DNA from: Dryococelus australis
Lineage: Eukaryota; Arthropoda; Insecta; Phasmatodea; Phasmatidae
Assembly: GCA_029891345.1 (NCBI GenBank)
Contig: CM057005.1
Coordinates: 60,219,760-60,283,759 of the forward strand
Reading direction: 5' to 3'
Length of the DNA: 64,000 nucleotides
Shown piece by piece: positions 54,142 to 64,000 of the stretch. Numbering within the stretch: the stretch's first letter is position 1; each line of letters starts with the position of its first letter. The notes beneath the pieces are model-generated. The model worked only from the letters and a program-made list of their open reading frames with translations. It was not told the DNA's origin and searched no databases. The position numbers were made by a program, and so were the translations under genes.

Positions 54142-55160
54142 AAGGCTGTCCATGATAAAGCGAGCACTTTTGAAATTAACAGTAGAAAAAAATTACTGCC
54201 CCCACCTGCATATATTTTAACGGGCGTCCTGAGTGACATGCGCCTAGAGAAGTTGTTAATGATGAATGGGAAGTAGTTTCGTTTCTTAAAGTTGAATGAA
54301 AAGCGCTAGGTCCCATTTGTGATAATTTTAATTATTTCTTTCTCTTTCTGTTTTTATTTATTGCATCAAAGTGTAAAAATTAGCAGATCTGTACAATATT
54401 TACTTTTCTAATAATTTCAAAGTTCACTTGACCGACGTATGAATAAAATTATGAGGCCCATGACAATGTTAATGTTGCATAAGGCGGAAGAATACACAAC
54501 GCGCATACAAGCAGATCTTAAGCAGGACTTTCAAAAGTGCTCATTTCACCGTGTCAGTGGCGTGTAGTGATTTTTTTTACAGGGTAAACAATATAATAGC
54601 CCAAAATATCTGAGTCTTTTAAAAAACATTTGCTCGTGCCGGTCTGTGGTTCCATTTTCAATTTCTTTTTACAAACGCAACATTCAACTTTGCTTACCCT
54701 CGACATGTATTTACCGTTTTATAACACATAACATTAGTTATAAAAGCGGAAACGAAATGAATGTAGCCTAATACTGAATATTATTTAGAGAGCACATTAA
54801 AAATTACAAGAAAACTCCCGAACACTTTCATCCACTTTCCAAGGAAATGAGGATTGGAGGACGCAAACAGAACGACTGCTTACCCTGCCGCGTTCCTTCG
54901 GCAGGGTAACTCGCTTGCGAGTTAGATTCACCGCTAGTCGCTCACGTTTGTGGAAATAAATACTAGATAGCAGCACTATGCGTGTACAGTACGGGAGTTA
55001 CGAAAACTGTTTCTCGACTCGGAAACGGGGCTCAGGCTTAAACGTGTTCAAATTTAAAGTTAAGGCGGAAACTATGAAGGGTCAAGCATTTCCAATATGC
55101 ATGGGGTAAGCACTGCTTACGTTGCGTCTACGGAATATACGCCACTGACGTGAATAGCTG
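54142..55160 (+). mobile_element. Family A MITE interrupted near its right end
   Basis: 54142-54553 carries family A from AAAGGCTGTCCATGATAAAG to TTTCACCGTG; 55153-55160 (AATAGCTG) completes the end next to TA. The 595-bp element in between inserted with a 4-bp duplication CGTG. Confidence 0.85.
54554..55148. mobile_element. Non-autonomous element with TCAGTGGCGT ends and 4-bp TSD
   Basis: Begins TCAGTGGCGTGTAGTGA and ends with the exact inverse ACGCCACTGA. CGTG lies at 54550-54553 and again at 55149-55152, and the interrupted host element reads correctly when one CGTG is removed. Interior: a palindrome CCTGCCG..CGGCAGG at about 54884-54907 and AT-rich DNA; no transposase. A 4-bp duplication fits Chapaev-like or Sola-like elements, but CAGTGGCG ends also occur in hAT elements, so the superfamily is open. 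Confidence 0.82.
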
Positions 55161-56310
55161 TATGAACCTAGCGATGGCTGACTGCCTGGGCAAACTTCCC
55201 AGTGCGTGGTGCACGTCAGAAACTATTCAGGTCAGGCGTAAAATCTGTGCTAATCTTACAACTAGTACCAAGTTCTGCGCGCGCACAGCCAGCCAGCTTA
55301 GCGGTAGGCATTGTCCTGGTTTTCGAGCCAATTGTTAGGGCGTCGGTTGACCTGCGAGCGCCGATCAGTCCACGGATCCCGACGCCGGATGGTCCGCGGG
55401 CCAGCCAAAACGCGGAGAATTATCGCCGTCATCGGATTACCGTTTTCAAATTGTGGGACGCCGCCGCCGCCCCCCCCCCCCTCCCTCCTCCCGCATAAGG
55501 CGACCGGCGTTGATATCCATAGTTAGGAGCGGCTTTGTGAACCCGTTTTCCACTGCATTGTTGGCAAACAGACCGTGCTAATTACCTATCTACCCCAGTT
55601 CTACTCACATCCATACACACACTTCTGTTCCTGTTCGATCGAAAACCGCGTCTCTTGCATCGCAATGAAGATTGCAAACGGGACGCAAAAAAATGGGGGA
55701 AATGATAAAACCCCATTCTAGTTATAAAGATCTCATCATCATATTAAAAATACGTTATCATATATAATTAATTTCTCTAACACTACAAATTATTATTCCA
55801 CGTGTGCTTATACACAGTTCACGCATATTTGTTTTGAAGTGCGTCACGAAATAAATTAAGCCGAATATACAGGTAAATAAGTCAAGACCTCTCCTCTGAA
55901 GTGGTTCCTAAGTATGGTATGTAGCTTTGAAGTTGGAGTAGAAATAAGACTTTGTTGGGAACGTTAGCGAGGGAAAGTCCAGGAAATGGCTGATTAGAGT
56001 AAGCTCTTCTGCCATTTTAAAACATGTTGCTACTGCCTAATTGTATTATCGAAATAACCTATGTCGCCACTCTAGTTTTGCGTTTCGTTTATAAATAACT
56101 TATTTTCGCTCTGGATTTTTAATCATTGTCGTAATTGACAAAAATAAATTTTACCTTGTGTCACTTCCTTCAGCCACCAAGTTTTTTTTTTAACGCAATC
56201 CATTCATAAACTTGTTTAAAACACATTTTATAATGCTAATGAGAGCCTGAATGCGCTTAACTCGCTGTTGTCTTGCCGGGAGAGCAGGTAGATATTCTAT
56301 GTGCGCTCGC
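55161..56310. other. GC-rich then AT-rich DNA, no supported gene
   Basis: 55161-55560 is GC-rich with overlapping plus frames (55150-55338, 55202-55498, 55311-55526) and a 12-base poly-C at 55470-55481. No frame shows a domain. The remainder is AT-rich without features. Confidence 0.35.
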
Positions 56311-56547
56311 GAGTGTAGAGGTTTTGGTGGCTCTTAACAGCGAGGTCTTGAGAGCCGACGTGGACAAAGCCAGGTGAGTATGGAGCAGCGGAAGAAACGG
56401 GAGATCCCCGAGAAAACCCGCCGGCCAGCGGTATCATGCGGTACGATTTACACATGCAAAAATCTTAGGCGGGGGGACCCGCTGGGAATCGAACCCGGTA
56501 CGCCTTGGTGAGAGGCGAGTAGCCTAACCACTACACCATCGCGGCCT
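56311..56547 (-). mobile_element. SINE E, full-length minus-strand copy
   Basis: The minus strand reads GGCCGCGATGGTGTAGTGGT, then CTCGCCTCTCACCAAGGCGT, a B box GGGTTCGATTCCCAGC, GGGTTTTCTCGGGGATCTCC, GGCTCTCAAGACCTCGCTGT and TAAGAGCCACCAAAACCTC. It is among the best-preserved copies. Confidence 0.9.
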
Positions 56548-56759
56548 CATACAGGTGCCGATGTTTTACGGTATCGTAGTTCTTTCAGTGTTTTAAGTTT
56601 TGCTCACCTACAGGCACAGCCCTTGTGAAATAGTGTCTACGCCAACAACAGTAGACGACCATTTTACAAAAAAAATTTTTTCGTCGTCTGGAAATGAGAA
56701 TTCACCATTTAAACTAAATAAACGTCGATCGCAGCCGAAGACAGATTCGAAGAAGCTGA

Positions 56760-56952
56760 CAGGCGAAGGAACGCAACAGCAGAATGATCGGGGGGAGGGG
56801 GGAAACAGGGGCGCCCCTAAGAAACCCCACACGGCACCGGCAACGTCTGCTATGTTTCCCTCGTGCGAAAGTCCGGAGCGAGCCCTGCTGTAACCGACCC
56901 CGGATCGCCTCGGTGGGAGGCCGGTTAGCTAGCCGCTCAGCCACCGAGGCCC
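56760..56952 (-). mobile_element. SINE E-like, diverged minus-strand copy
   Basis: The minus-strand head reads GGGGCCTCGGTGGCTGAGCG, then GGCCTCCCACCGAGGCGATC and a weak B box. The body is strongly altered (CTTTCGCACGAGGGAAACAT). Frames across 56600-56944 on both strands overlap this SINE. Confidence 0.6.
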
Positions 56953-56992
56953 CATAATTCAGTTATTCATATTTCTCACGCATATGCAAGTA

Positions 56993-57670
56993 AAGGCTGT
57001 TTACTGTTAATGGCCCTGTTTACCAAGCCCGTGACGACCGCGTTTAAAAGGGAAATTAATGTTAAGTATCAATTTTAAGAATAATTGTTTCAAACAGAAA
57101 CATATCCAACGCAACTTTCTCAGAGAATACTGCCATGATAAGAACAATTTTTTTTTTTTTTTGCAAAATTTAAATTTTAATATTAAGAAATTCAGAATAA
57201 TAAATATTATACACCAAAATTGACAGGGTTTCTTAACGTGCCACTATTCCTCAAGAAACATCACGTGCACATATTATTTACGTGACTGCAGGCTTGGTAT
57301 ACGGGGCCCTTAACCGAGTACTTTCTACATCAAACCTTTGAAAAATGTCACTGCGCCTACCTGCATTTGTTTTAAACGGACACGCTGACAAGTATGGGCC
57401 CAGTAAAGTTGGTAACCGACGGAGAGAAAGTAGTTCCACGTCTTAACGTTGAATTAGCAGCTTTACGGAGACGTTTATGAATACTACAATAATTTCATTT
57501 TGCTTCCTGTTTTTTATTGCAGACTGTACGCGTAAGAACTAACGAATTTGTAATATACGTACTTTTTCTAAAAATGTGACAGTTTCGCTTGACCGACGTA
57601 GGAATAAAGTGATCAGGCCAGTGGAAGTGTTAATTTTACATGTGGGGGAAGTCATTCAAGTATGGTCTTG
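56993..57670 (+). mobile_element. Family A MITE split by a TTAA element, right-truncated
   Basis: 56993-57010 (AAGGCTGTTTACTGTTAA) continues at 57314 with CCGAGTACTTTCTACATCAA and the landmarks AAAATGTCACTGCGCCTACC, GTAAAGTTGGTAACC, CGTCTTAACGTTGAATTAGC, TCGCTTGACCGACGTAGGAA and TTAATTTTACATG. It stops near 57670 without the right terminus. Confidence 0.8.
57011..57309. mobile_element. Third TTAA-flanked element
   Basis: A 299-bp element between TTAA at 57007-57010 and 57310-57313. Left end TGGCCCTGTTTACCAAGCCC; the inverse of the right end reads GGGCCCCGTATACCAAGCC. These are inverted repeats of about 25 bp that continue into CGTGAC/CGTCAC. AT-rich, non-coding. Its repeats differ from those of the TTAA elements at 92 and 572. 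Confidence 0.85.
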
Positions 57671-57861
57671 CTTAGTTTTCCTTTAATAGCATACGATAGT
57701 TCAAATTTCCCCTTTAAAATAGTTTATTAAATTATACGAACTATTTTAGTGGATAATGTGTTTTGGAGAATTAAACTGAAGTTAAACGCTGGTAAAGGGA
57801 TTCCAGATTAAATATGTATTAATGAAGGCAAGTCAATATCACTGAGTAATATCATAGCTTC

Positions 57862-58060
57862 GAAAGAGCGAAGCGGGGTGGGGAATGGAGGTGCTACGGA
57901 ATGCAATTGCGGAGGAACAGGAGTACCGCGAGAAAACCCGTCGACCAATCGCAGGGTCTGTCAAGTTTCCCATTTAAAAAAAAAGGATTTTTTACTTAGA
58001 AGCGGTTGAGCCCGGTTCGCTGTGATGGAATACAACTGGTCTGACGACTGCGCCACAGCA
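57862..58060 (-). mobile_element. SINE E-like, diverged minus-strand copy
   Basis: On the minus strand: CTGTGGCGCAGTCGTCAGAC, a B-box-like GCGAACCGGGCTCAACCGC, and the body words CGACGGGTTTTCTCGCGGTA, CTCCTGTTCCTCCGC, ATTGCATTCCGTAGCACCTC. Its A-box side resembles the head at 21776-21836 more than standard family E. Confidence 0.6.
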
Positions 58061-58339
58061 TTCGTGTTTTATTTGTGTTGGGCAATGATGACCTTTCTCA
58101 CATTGGTCAAAACACAGCGTGGGAATTGTAAATAATTGCAAAAAATTTTAGCATTACATTAAACATCTTCATTTAATTCCCCCTTGGCCTATTTAACCAA
58201 AGGCACGAGTTGAAATATTAGAATTAGAACGCCAAGCTGCCACTTTAAGGCGCTCAGACATTTTCCAGTCTTGGACGAATTTGAAAGTTAGTTTTTTCCC
58301 CTACTCGCCCTTTCAGAAAAATTTTAATTTATGATTATA

Positions 58340-58760
58340 ATCCATTTACGGGCACTTCACACTTTTCTGATGCCTTGCTAAAGTTCGACTTCCAGGATAT
58401 TCTTCCGCCTCGTGCCAGCTGAGCTTAACTAAATCTGGAAATTTACACCAGAGGACAACGCACCGCTCTCCTGCGCTCTCAGTTGTAATATTATTTTGCA
58501 TGAGAACTACTTATTACTAGGCGCTACCAACGTAGATTTTTCTCGGGGTTTTTATTCGTGTTTATTATAAAATAAGTACTACAATGTATAAATAAAATAT
58601 AGGCAAAACTTCAATTTAACGTAAAATAAGGTACGTGTGTGTTTACAGAGGTATAAAACGCTTGATACGTGGCGTGTTCAGGAAATAACTAAATACGTAA
58701 TACATGGGGTGATTTTTCCAAAGGTTTATGTAAAACGTCCGAAGAAACAGTAAACGGACT
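58340..58760 (+). mobile_element. Family C MITE, copy 7
   Basis: From ATCCATTTACGGGCACTTCA to CAGTAAACGGACT, flanked by TA. Landmarks: TTTTCTGATGCCTTGCTAAA, TCGACTTCCAGGATATTCTT, TTTTGCATGAGAACTACTTA and TACATGGGGTGATTTTTCCA. Confidence 0.85.
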
Positions 58761-59142
58761 ATAAGTACATGTGTTGCAAATGAGAAATGTTGCGATGCGC
58801 GCTGTTTCCGAGCAGAGCACGCTTGTTTCGTTCCTACAGCCAGCGAACCGCGGGCTTTGTGGCAGACTGTGCAAGCACGAACCACTCACAATCTACAGCA
58901 GTGGCAAGTTTTTGCGAATCGGTCACTCATAGGGCAGATCATTGGGTATTGAGCCACGTCGTATAGTCCATTCGCGGTTTATTCACACTTTTTGAATCAA
59001 ACCTTTGAAAAATCACCCCACGTGTGACGTGTTTTTTTTTTTTTTTTGGACGTTTCCTAAAAATGTCATGTTTCGCAAGAGTTTTAGTGTAGGCTATGTT
59101 GACAGAAAAGAAATATTATCTTTGGTTAAATTGAATATTTAC

Positions 59143-59853
<711 letters not shown>

Positions 59854-60053
59854 TATAATATTTCATTCGTAATTAATAGGGTCTGCGTTTAAAAAAAAAA
59901 GAAAAAAAAAAGTGTGTAGGTCTAGTAAGAAGTAGTTCTCATGGAAAATAATATTAAATTATTACGCATGATCGTGGTGCGTTTCCCCTTTTGCGTAATT
60001 ATCTAAATTTGGTTAAACTTTGTTTGCATGAAGTGTAAGAACGGCCTCATATA

Positions 60054-60288
60054 GGCGGTTCGCGGTAAAGTGAGCACTTTTGAGGCCCTAGTTACTTTTT
60101 TCCTTTCAGCCGTATTTCCACCTTTAACCACATTTTAAAAACATACATTGTCACATAAGTAATAAACGCAGTGTGTACATTCCATCTCACTCGGAAACTA
60201 ACGTATAAGGATAAAATAAAATATATTTATAGACTATTATTCCGAACGAGAGGGCTTTTAAAAGTGCTCACTTTACCGTGAATAGCCT
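60054..60288 (-). mobile_element. Family D MITE, copy 3
   Basis: From GGCGGTTCGCGGTAAAGTGA to TTTACCGTGAATAGCC, next to TA. Its interior is the inverse of the copy at 34417 (TTTTTCCTTTCAGCC, AACGCAGTGTGTACATTCCA, TAAAATAAAATATATTTATA). It splits the end of family C copy 8. Confidence 0.85.
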
Positions 60289-60675
60289 ATAATAGAACTT
60301 TATACCAGGGCTTCAGAAAAACTGGTTGTAATCGTGAATGGTATATAAACAGTACTGAACAAAGATAAACCCTTTCTGCCGTTTATGTACACAATTGTGT
60401 GCACTGAATGAGTGAAAGATGTACATTTTATGCAACAAATCCGGTTAAACGAACAAGTGGAAGATTTTTCGAACTCTCCACACGAGCAAGAAAATTATAT
60501 TTTTTTCTGGCAGGTTACGTCACGGTCAATTAAGCAGTTTATTTTGTAGATACTCTAAATTATTTTCACGCCAGCTACAAAACAAATTTTAAGTTTACTG
60601 GCGAGTTAGCGTCTCGGAATTCTCTGCGACAGCAAACAGCGAGAAAAATTTTGGGGCCTTGCACACACACGTATA

Positions 60676-61279
60676 AAAGCTGTTCACGATAAAGTGAGCA
60701 CTTTTGAAATGAACGTAAGAAAAAGTCACTTTCCATGCCTTCATATATTTTAATAAGCGCACCGATTCATATTCGCCCAGTAAATTTGGTAACAATGGGT
60801 GGAGTGTAGTTCCATATCTTAACGTTGAATAAAAAGTGTTAGGCAACCATTTCGACAACTTAATTTTTTTTTTGTTTGCTTTCTGTGTTTTTTAATGCAT
60901 CGAGATGTAAACATTAGTGGGTTTGTAAAATATTTACTCCCTAATAATTTCACAGTGAAGCGAATTTAAAATTAACAAACCATCAAGTAAATGAGATTAT
61001 ATGATTCGTTCACTATAAAATAATAGTGTCTTTTGAATTGTTTATTAAAGCAGAACACGAAAAACATTAAAGGTAAAGATGCTTAAAAAAATAAATTCCG
61101 ATTTGTTTGTACAATAATTTGGGAGTTACAGAGTCATTGATCAAAATCTGTGCGTTAGGCCTGCACAACTGAGACCTGTGGTGATGTTAATTTTACATAA
61201 GGCGGGAAGAAGACACAACGCGCAAACAAGTAGATCTTAAGCAGGGCTTTGAAAAGTGCTCGTTTTACCGCGAACAGCC
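60676..61279 (+). mobile_element. Family A MITE with ~210-bp internal insertion
   Basis: From AAAGCTGTTCACGATAAAGT to TTTACCGCGAACAGCCT, TA at both sides. Landmarks are normal to TAATAATTTCACAGTG (about 60957). About 60958-61170 is foreign AT-rich DNA, after which GATGTTAATTTTACATAAGG resumes the family. The insertion shows no clear repeat ends. Confidence 0.82.
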
Positions 61280-61410
61280 TATACATAGAAACTGTTACGT
61301 AACATTTTGGCAGTTGCCGCTTGAGTTGATAAACTCTAGCATTGCCAGTTACGAAGAGTTTAATTATAGCAGGTCGTTTGCGTGCGTCTTAAAGTCGGCG
61401 TAAATCCGGC

Positions 61411-61800
61411 AACGCTGGTACAACTCCTGAAGATCTACGGACAAGTTTAACCTCGAGTAACTACACGTTCTTCTCGACGCTGGTACAACTCCTGAAGATC
61501 TAAGGACAAGTTTAACCTCTAGTAACTACACGTTCTTCTCGACGCTGGTACAACTCCTGAAGATCTACGGACAAGTTTAACCTCGAGTAACTACACGTTC
61601 TTCTCGACGCTGGTACAACTCCTGAAGATCTACGGACAAGTTTAACCTCGAGTAACTACACGTTCTTCTCGACGCTGGTACAACTCCTGAAGATCTACGG
61701 ACAAGTTTAACCTCGAGTAACTACACGTTCTTCTCGACGCTGGTACAACTCCTGAAGATCTACGGACAAGTTTAACCTCGAGTAACTACACGTTCTTCTC
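61411..61800. repeat. 65-bp minisatellite, six units
   Basis: Units start at 61411, 61476, 61541, 61606, 61671 and 61736, exactly 65 bp apart: GACGCTGGTACAACTCCTGA, AGATCTACGGACAAGTTTAA, CCTCGAGTAACTACACGTTC, TTCTC. Units differ at only two or three positions (the second has TAAGG and CTCTAG; the first begins AACGC). The partial start GACGCTC at 61801 marks the end. Confidence 0.98.
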
Positions 61801-62203
61801 GACGCTCTTTGTTACTTTGCCCTCTTCGTCGTGTCAAGACCCGCGGGATTTTCGTACCGACGGTTATAAAAATATATTTCCCTCCTTATCGCGGTATATC
61901 ATATTCCACGGTTATAATAATGAAAATGGAGAATCGCCGAAATCTTCCACGGGGTATTTTGTAACAAATTCGAACGCCACCCTTATAGACGGAATTTTCG
62001 TGACAACTCGTGAGGGTTATTGCCGGTAGTAGTACCGATAGCAAGTTCGATCACATCTTTGACAACGTGTTAATATTGCATACCACTTCTTTCCCCCCCC
62101 CCCCCCAACACCTCCTGCCAAACAACCAATGACTATGCAACGTTTTTGAAACAAGCATATATAATATGCAATGTTTGTGTACATGTGCAGTTTGCTTTAT
62201 AGG
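61801..62203. other. No gene seen
   Basis: A 70-aa plus frame (61817-62029) has no recognised domain. A 14-base poly-C lies at 62093-62106. Confidence 0.4.
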
Positions 62204-62216
62204 TTCTAACTTGAGT

Positions 62217-62433
62217 GAGTGGGCGAAGAGATTTGGGTGGTTCTTAACATCGAGGTCTCGAGAGCCGATGAGGGTGAAGCGAGATTAGTATGGAGCAGCG
62301 CCGGAATGCAAGGGCGGCTGGAAAGAGAGATCCCCTGGAAAACCCGCCGACCACCGGTATCGTTAGGCACGTTTCCCACATGCGAAAATACGGGGAGGCG
62401 AGCAGTCTAACCACCACACCACCGTGGTCCCCT
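62217..62433 (-). mobile_element. SINE E with perfect 13-bp target-site duplication
   Basis: Minus-strand SINE with GGGACCACGGTGGTGTGGTG, GTGGGAAACGTGCCTAACGA, GGGTTTTCCAGGGGATCTCT, GGCTCTCGAGACCTCGATGT and TAAGAACCACCCAAATCTC. TTCTAACTTGAGT flanks it at 62204-62216 and 62434-62446. Much of the region between A box and B box is deleted near 62395, so the copy derives from an incomplete template or was damaged after insertion. Confidence 0.92.
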
Positions 62434-62446
62434 TTCTAACTTGAGT

Positions 62447-63166
62447 TATTACTCGTACGCTAACTGGATTTTGAGATGTGACATAATTTCGAACAAGCGT
62501 GTTTTATTTTTTAAATCTAGAGTAACTGGAAGTTGTGAAACAATTAATAATGAAGGACTTTGTTCCTGTTCATTCTAGACAAACATAGAAAATAATTCTT
62601 AATTGCCCCTCTTTAAGTAAGCTGATAATGTAACGCAATGTCATTTAGGCCTACCTCATGTACGTTTTCTATAAGCTAATTTACTTTAATTTACACAGAA
62701 ATGGGACTTATAACTAAACAGGAAACAAATGAACAACTCATTCAGCGACGTCAGTCCGAATGTTTTCTGGTTGTCTTTATAATATTTTTTAGCTGAAGTG
62801 CTAAATTTCTGCTAACTGTATTTTTGCTATTTCTTATTAAGTAATGGTTATATCTCCATTACATTGCACGGGAAATTTCTCATAAAATACTTTATTTTAA
62901 AAGTACAACAGGATTGATTGTACGTTGGTACTGATTGAAAAATGTTGCCGATTTCATTTGATTAAAGCGTGTCTGCTTCTCTAACATCGTTTATGCACAA
63001 AAATGTGGGTTTTGACAATTTGCGAGCATTTTAAAAATTGTTTTTATTATATTTATTCCATTAACGTTATTCACATATTAATGTCGGCTATTGCGTTGAA
63101 AATTACCGTACTCTCAGTATATGAAAATAAAGAAACGAACCCTGTACACATTCGGTTTTGCGGTGA

Positions 63167-63199
<33 letters not shown>

Positions 63200-64000
63200 G
63201 GAAACCAGACATATCGATATATTTTCCCACCTTTAAAAGTTTAAACTGCTATAATCTAAGGAAACACGACGAATCTTGTCAATGAAAAACTAGAGGTATA
63301 ATTTCAGTTGAAACTCGGTGATGAAAATCGTTATAATTTTCTTTAACCGAAATACAGGAAAATATATCTCTTAAAAATATGCGTTCACTTATGTCGATAT
63401 ACTAATTTCAGTTTTATCACCTTACATGTTGTTCAGATGTAATGTTCACACATTAAAAATATTTTTCAAAACGAAAGTAATGTCACAGAAACTAATCAGC
63501 TAAAATCATCGATGTCCACACTAAGTAATATTCTAAGACCGGTTTAACAGTTTTAAATATTCAGGCATTGAAAATTGTTAGTTTAATCCCTACTGTACAA
63601 TCTGACATAGAATTAATTAAGAAGTTATAATTGGTTCTATACGACGTGTACAGCTGTATAGGCCCTACCATTCTAGGACCGAATGGTAAAACTGGTGATA
63701 AAAACTGACGTTACATAAATCATGTAGTAAACTGAAAGTTGAAGATTTATACTTCATTATTTTTAAGGTTATGAAATGGCTTTTTGCACCTTATAGGAGT
63801 GTCAACTTATAGTGACAGACACATGAATACATAAGGATTGGGGTATCTGGAATAACAGTGTCACTACTAGCACATTTCACTTCTTTCATTTCCTGTGTTT
63901 TTAATCTTTAGACATATTTTACATCTATATATATTTAGAATATTTCCTAAATATTAATAGATTAAGATCATAACTGTACCAACACTATACTGTTATGCGC
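62447..64000. other. No gene seen; AT-rich DNA to window end
   Basis: AT-rich, with a 30-base poly-T at about 63169-63198 followed by ordinary sequence. The frame at 63003-63236 reads through poly-T. I see no repeat family or protein-like frame. Confidence 0.4.

Noticed and set aside
61411-61800. A CRISPR-like array
   Set aside because: Units are contiguous with no unique spacers, and the genome is eukaryotic; it is a tandem minisatellite.

Overview
This window looks like a gene-poor, repeat-dense stretch of a large arthropod nuclear genome, most likely an insect and perhaps a polyneopteran (low confidence). It is AT-rich and full of microsatellites, long poly-G/poly-C runs, tRNA-derived SINEs and short inverted-repeat DNA elements. 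The SINE at 47222-47403 resembles, from memory, a tRNA-headed family common in orthopteroid insects. No open reading frame reads as a complete known protein. I found no operon-like structure, rRNA, functional tRNA or CRISPR array. The two best coding-like signals are a decayed LINE C-terminus at about 40080-40330 and one candidate spliced exon at 46255-46383 on the minus strand.

Most recognisable sequence belongs to miniature DNA transposons, which I grouped by comparing the window with itself. Family A (about 425 bp, TA-flanked, ends GGCTGTTCACGRTAAA) has about 16 full, partial or interrupted copies. Family D (about 240 bp) has nearly the same ends and a different interior. Family C (about 420 bp, TA-flanked) has eight copies. 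Family G is a hAT-like group of six elements of 273-295 bp, in three pairs, each with an 8-bp target-site duplication (three perfect, three imperfect). Three elements are flanked by TTAA. Other elements include a CACTA-like one with CCGTAAA repeats, an element with a 4-bp duplication, a foldback element at about 12560-13395, and a 3.6-kb element with inverted arms of about 425-500 bp at 22035-25648. SINE family E has nine or so copies, one with a perfect 13-bp target-site duplication.

Layout. 1-970: a family A copy split by two adjoining TTAA elements. 1-2.4 kb: AT-rich block with nuclear-receptor-like half-sites, then a CAATCCACACCA-like minisatellite. 2.8-9.2 kb: element H, SINEs, family C, a hAT-like element. 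9.2-12.2 kb: nothing recognised. 12.2-15.9 kb: hAT-like element, foldback, family A pieces, SINE, element H, family B, CACTA-like element. 17.4-26.1 kb: chain of A, C, B and A copies, then the large inverted-arm element. 28-34.7 kb: SINE, 38-bp GC-rich repeats, A, a 107-bp hairpin, and a 1.5-kb inverted-end element enclosing a C copy. 36-49 kb: C copies, SINEs, LINE remnant, four hAT-like elements, B, J, exon candidate, A, D. 49.9-55.2 kb: inverted pair of A copies, hAT-like, C, a LINE-like tail, more A with a nested insertion. 56-62.5 kb: SINEs, nested A and C copies, and a six-copy 65-bp tandem repeat.

The interest lies in the nesting, which gives a relative chronology: families A and C act as landing sites for later TTAA, 4-bp-duplication and inverted-repeat elements. 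A second point is a module of about 75 bp shared by several otherwise different elements. All family groupings rest on reading by eye; boundaries without a stated target-site duplication are approximate.
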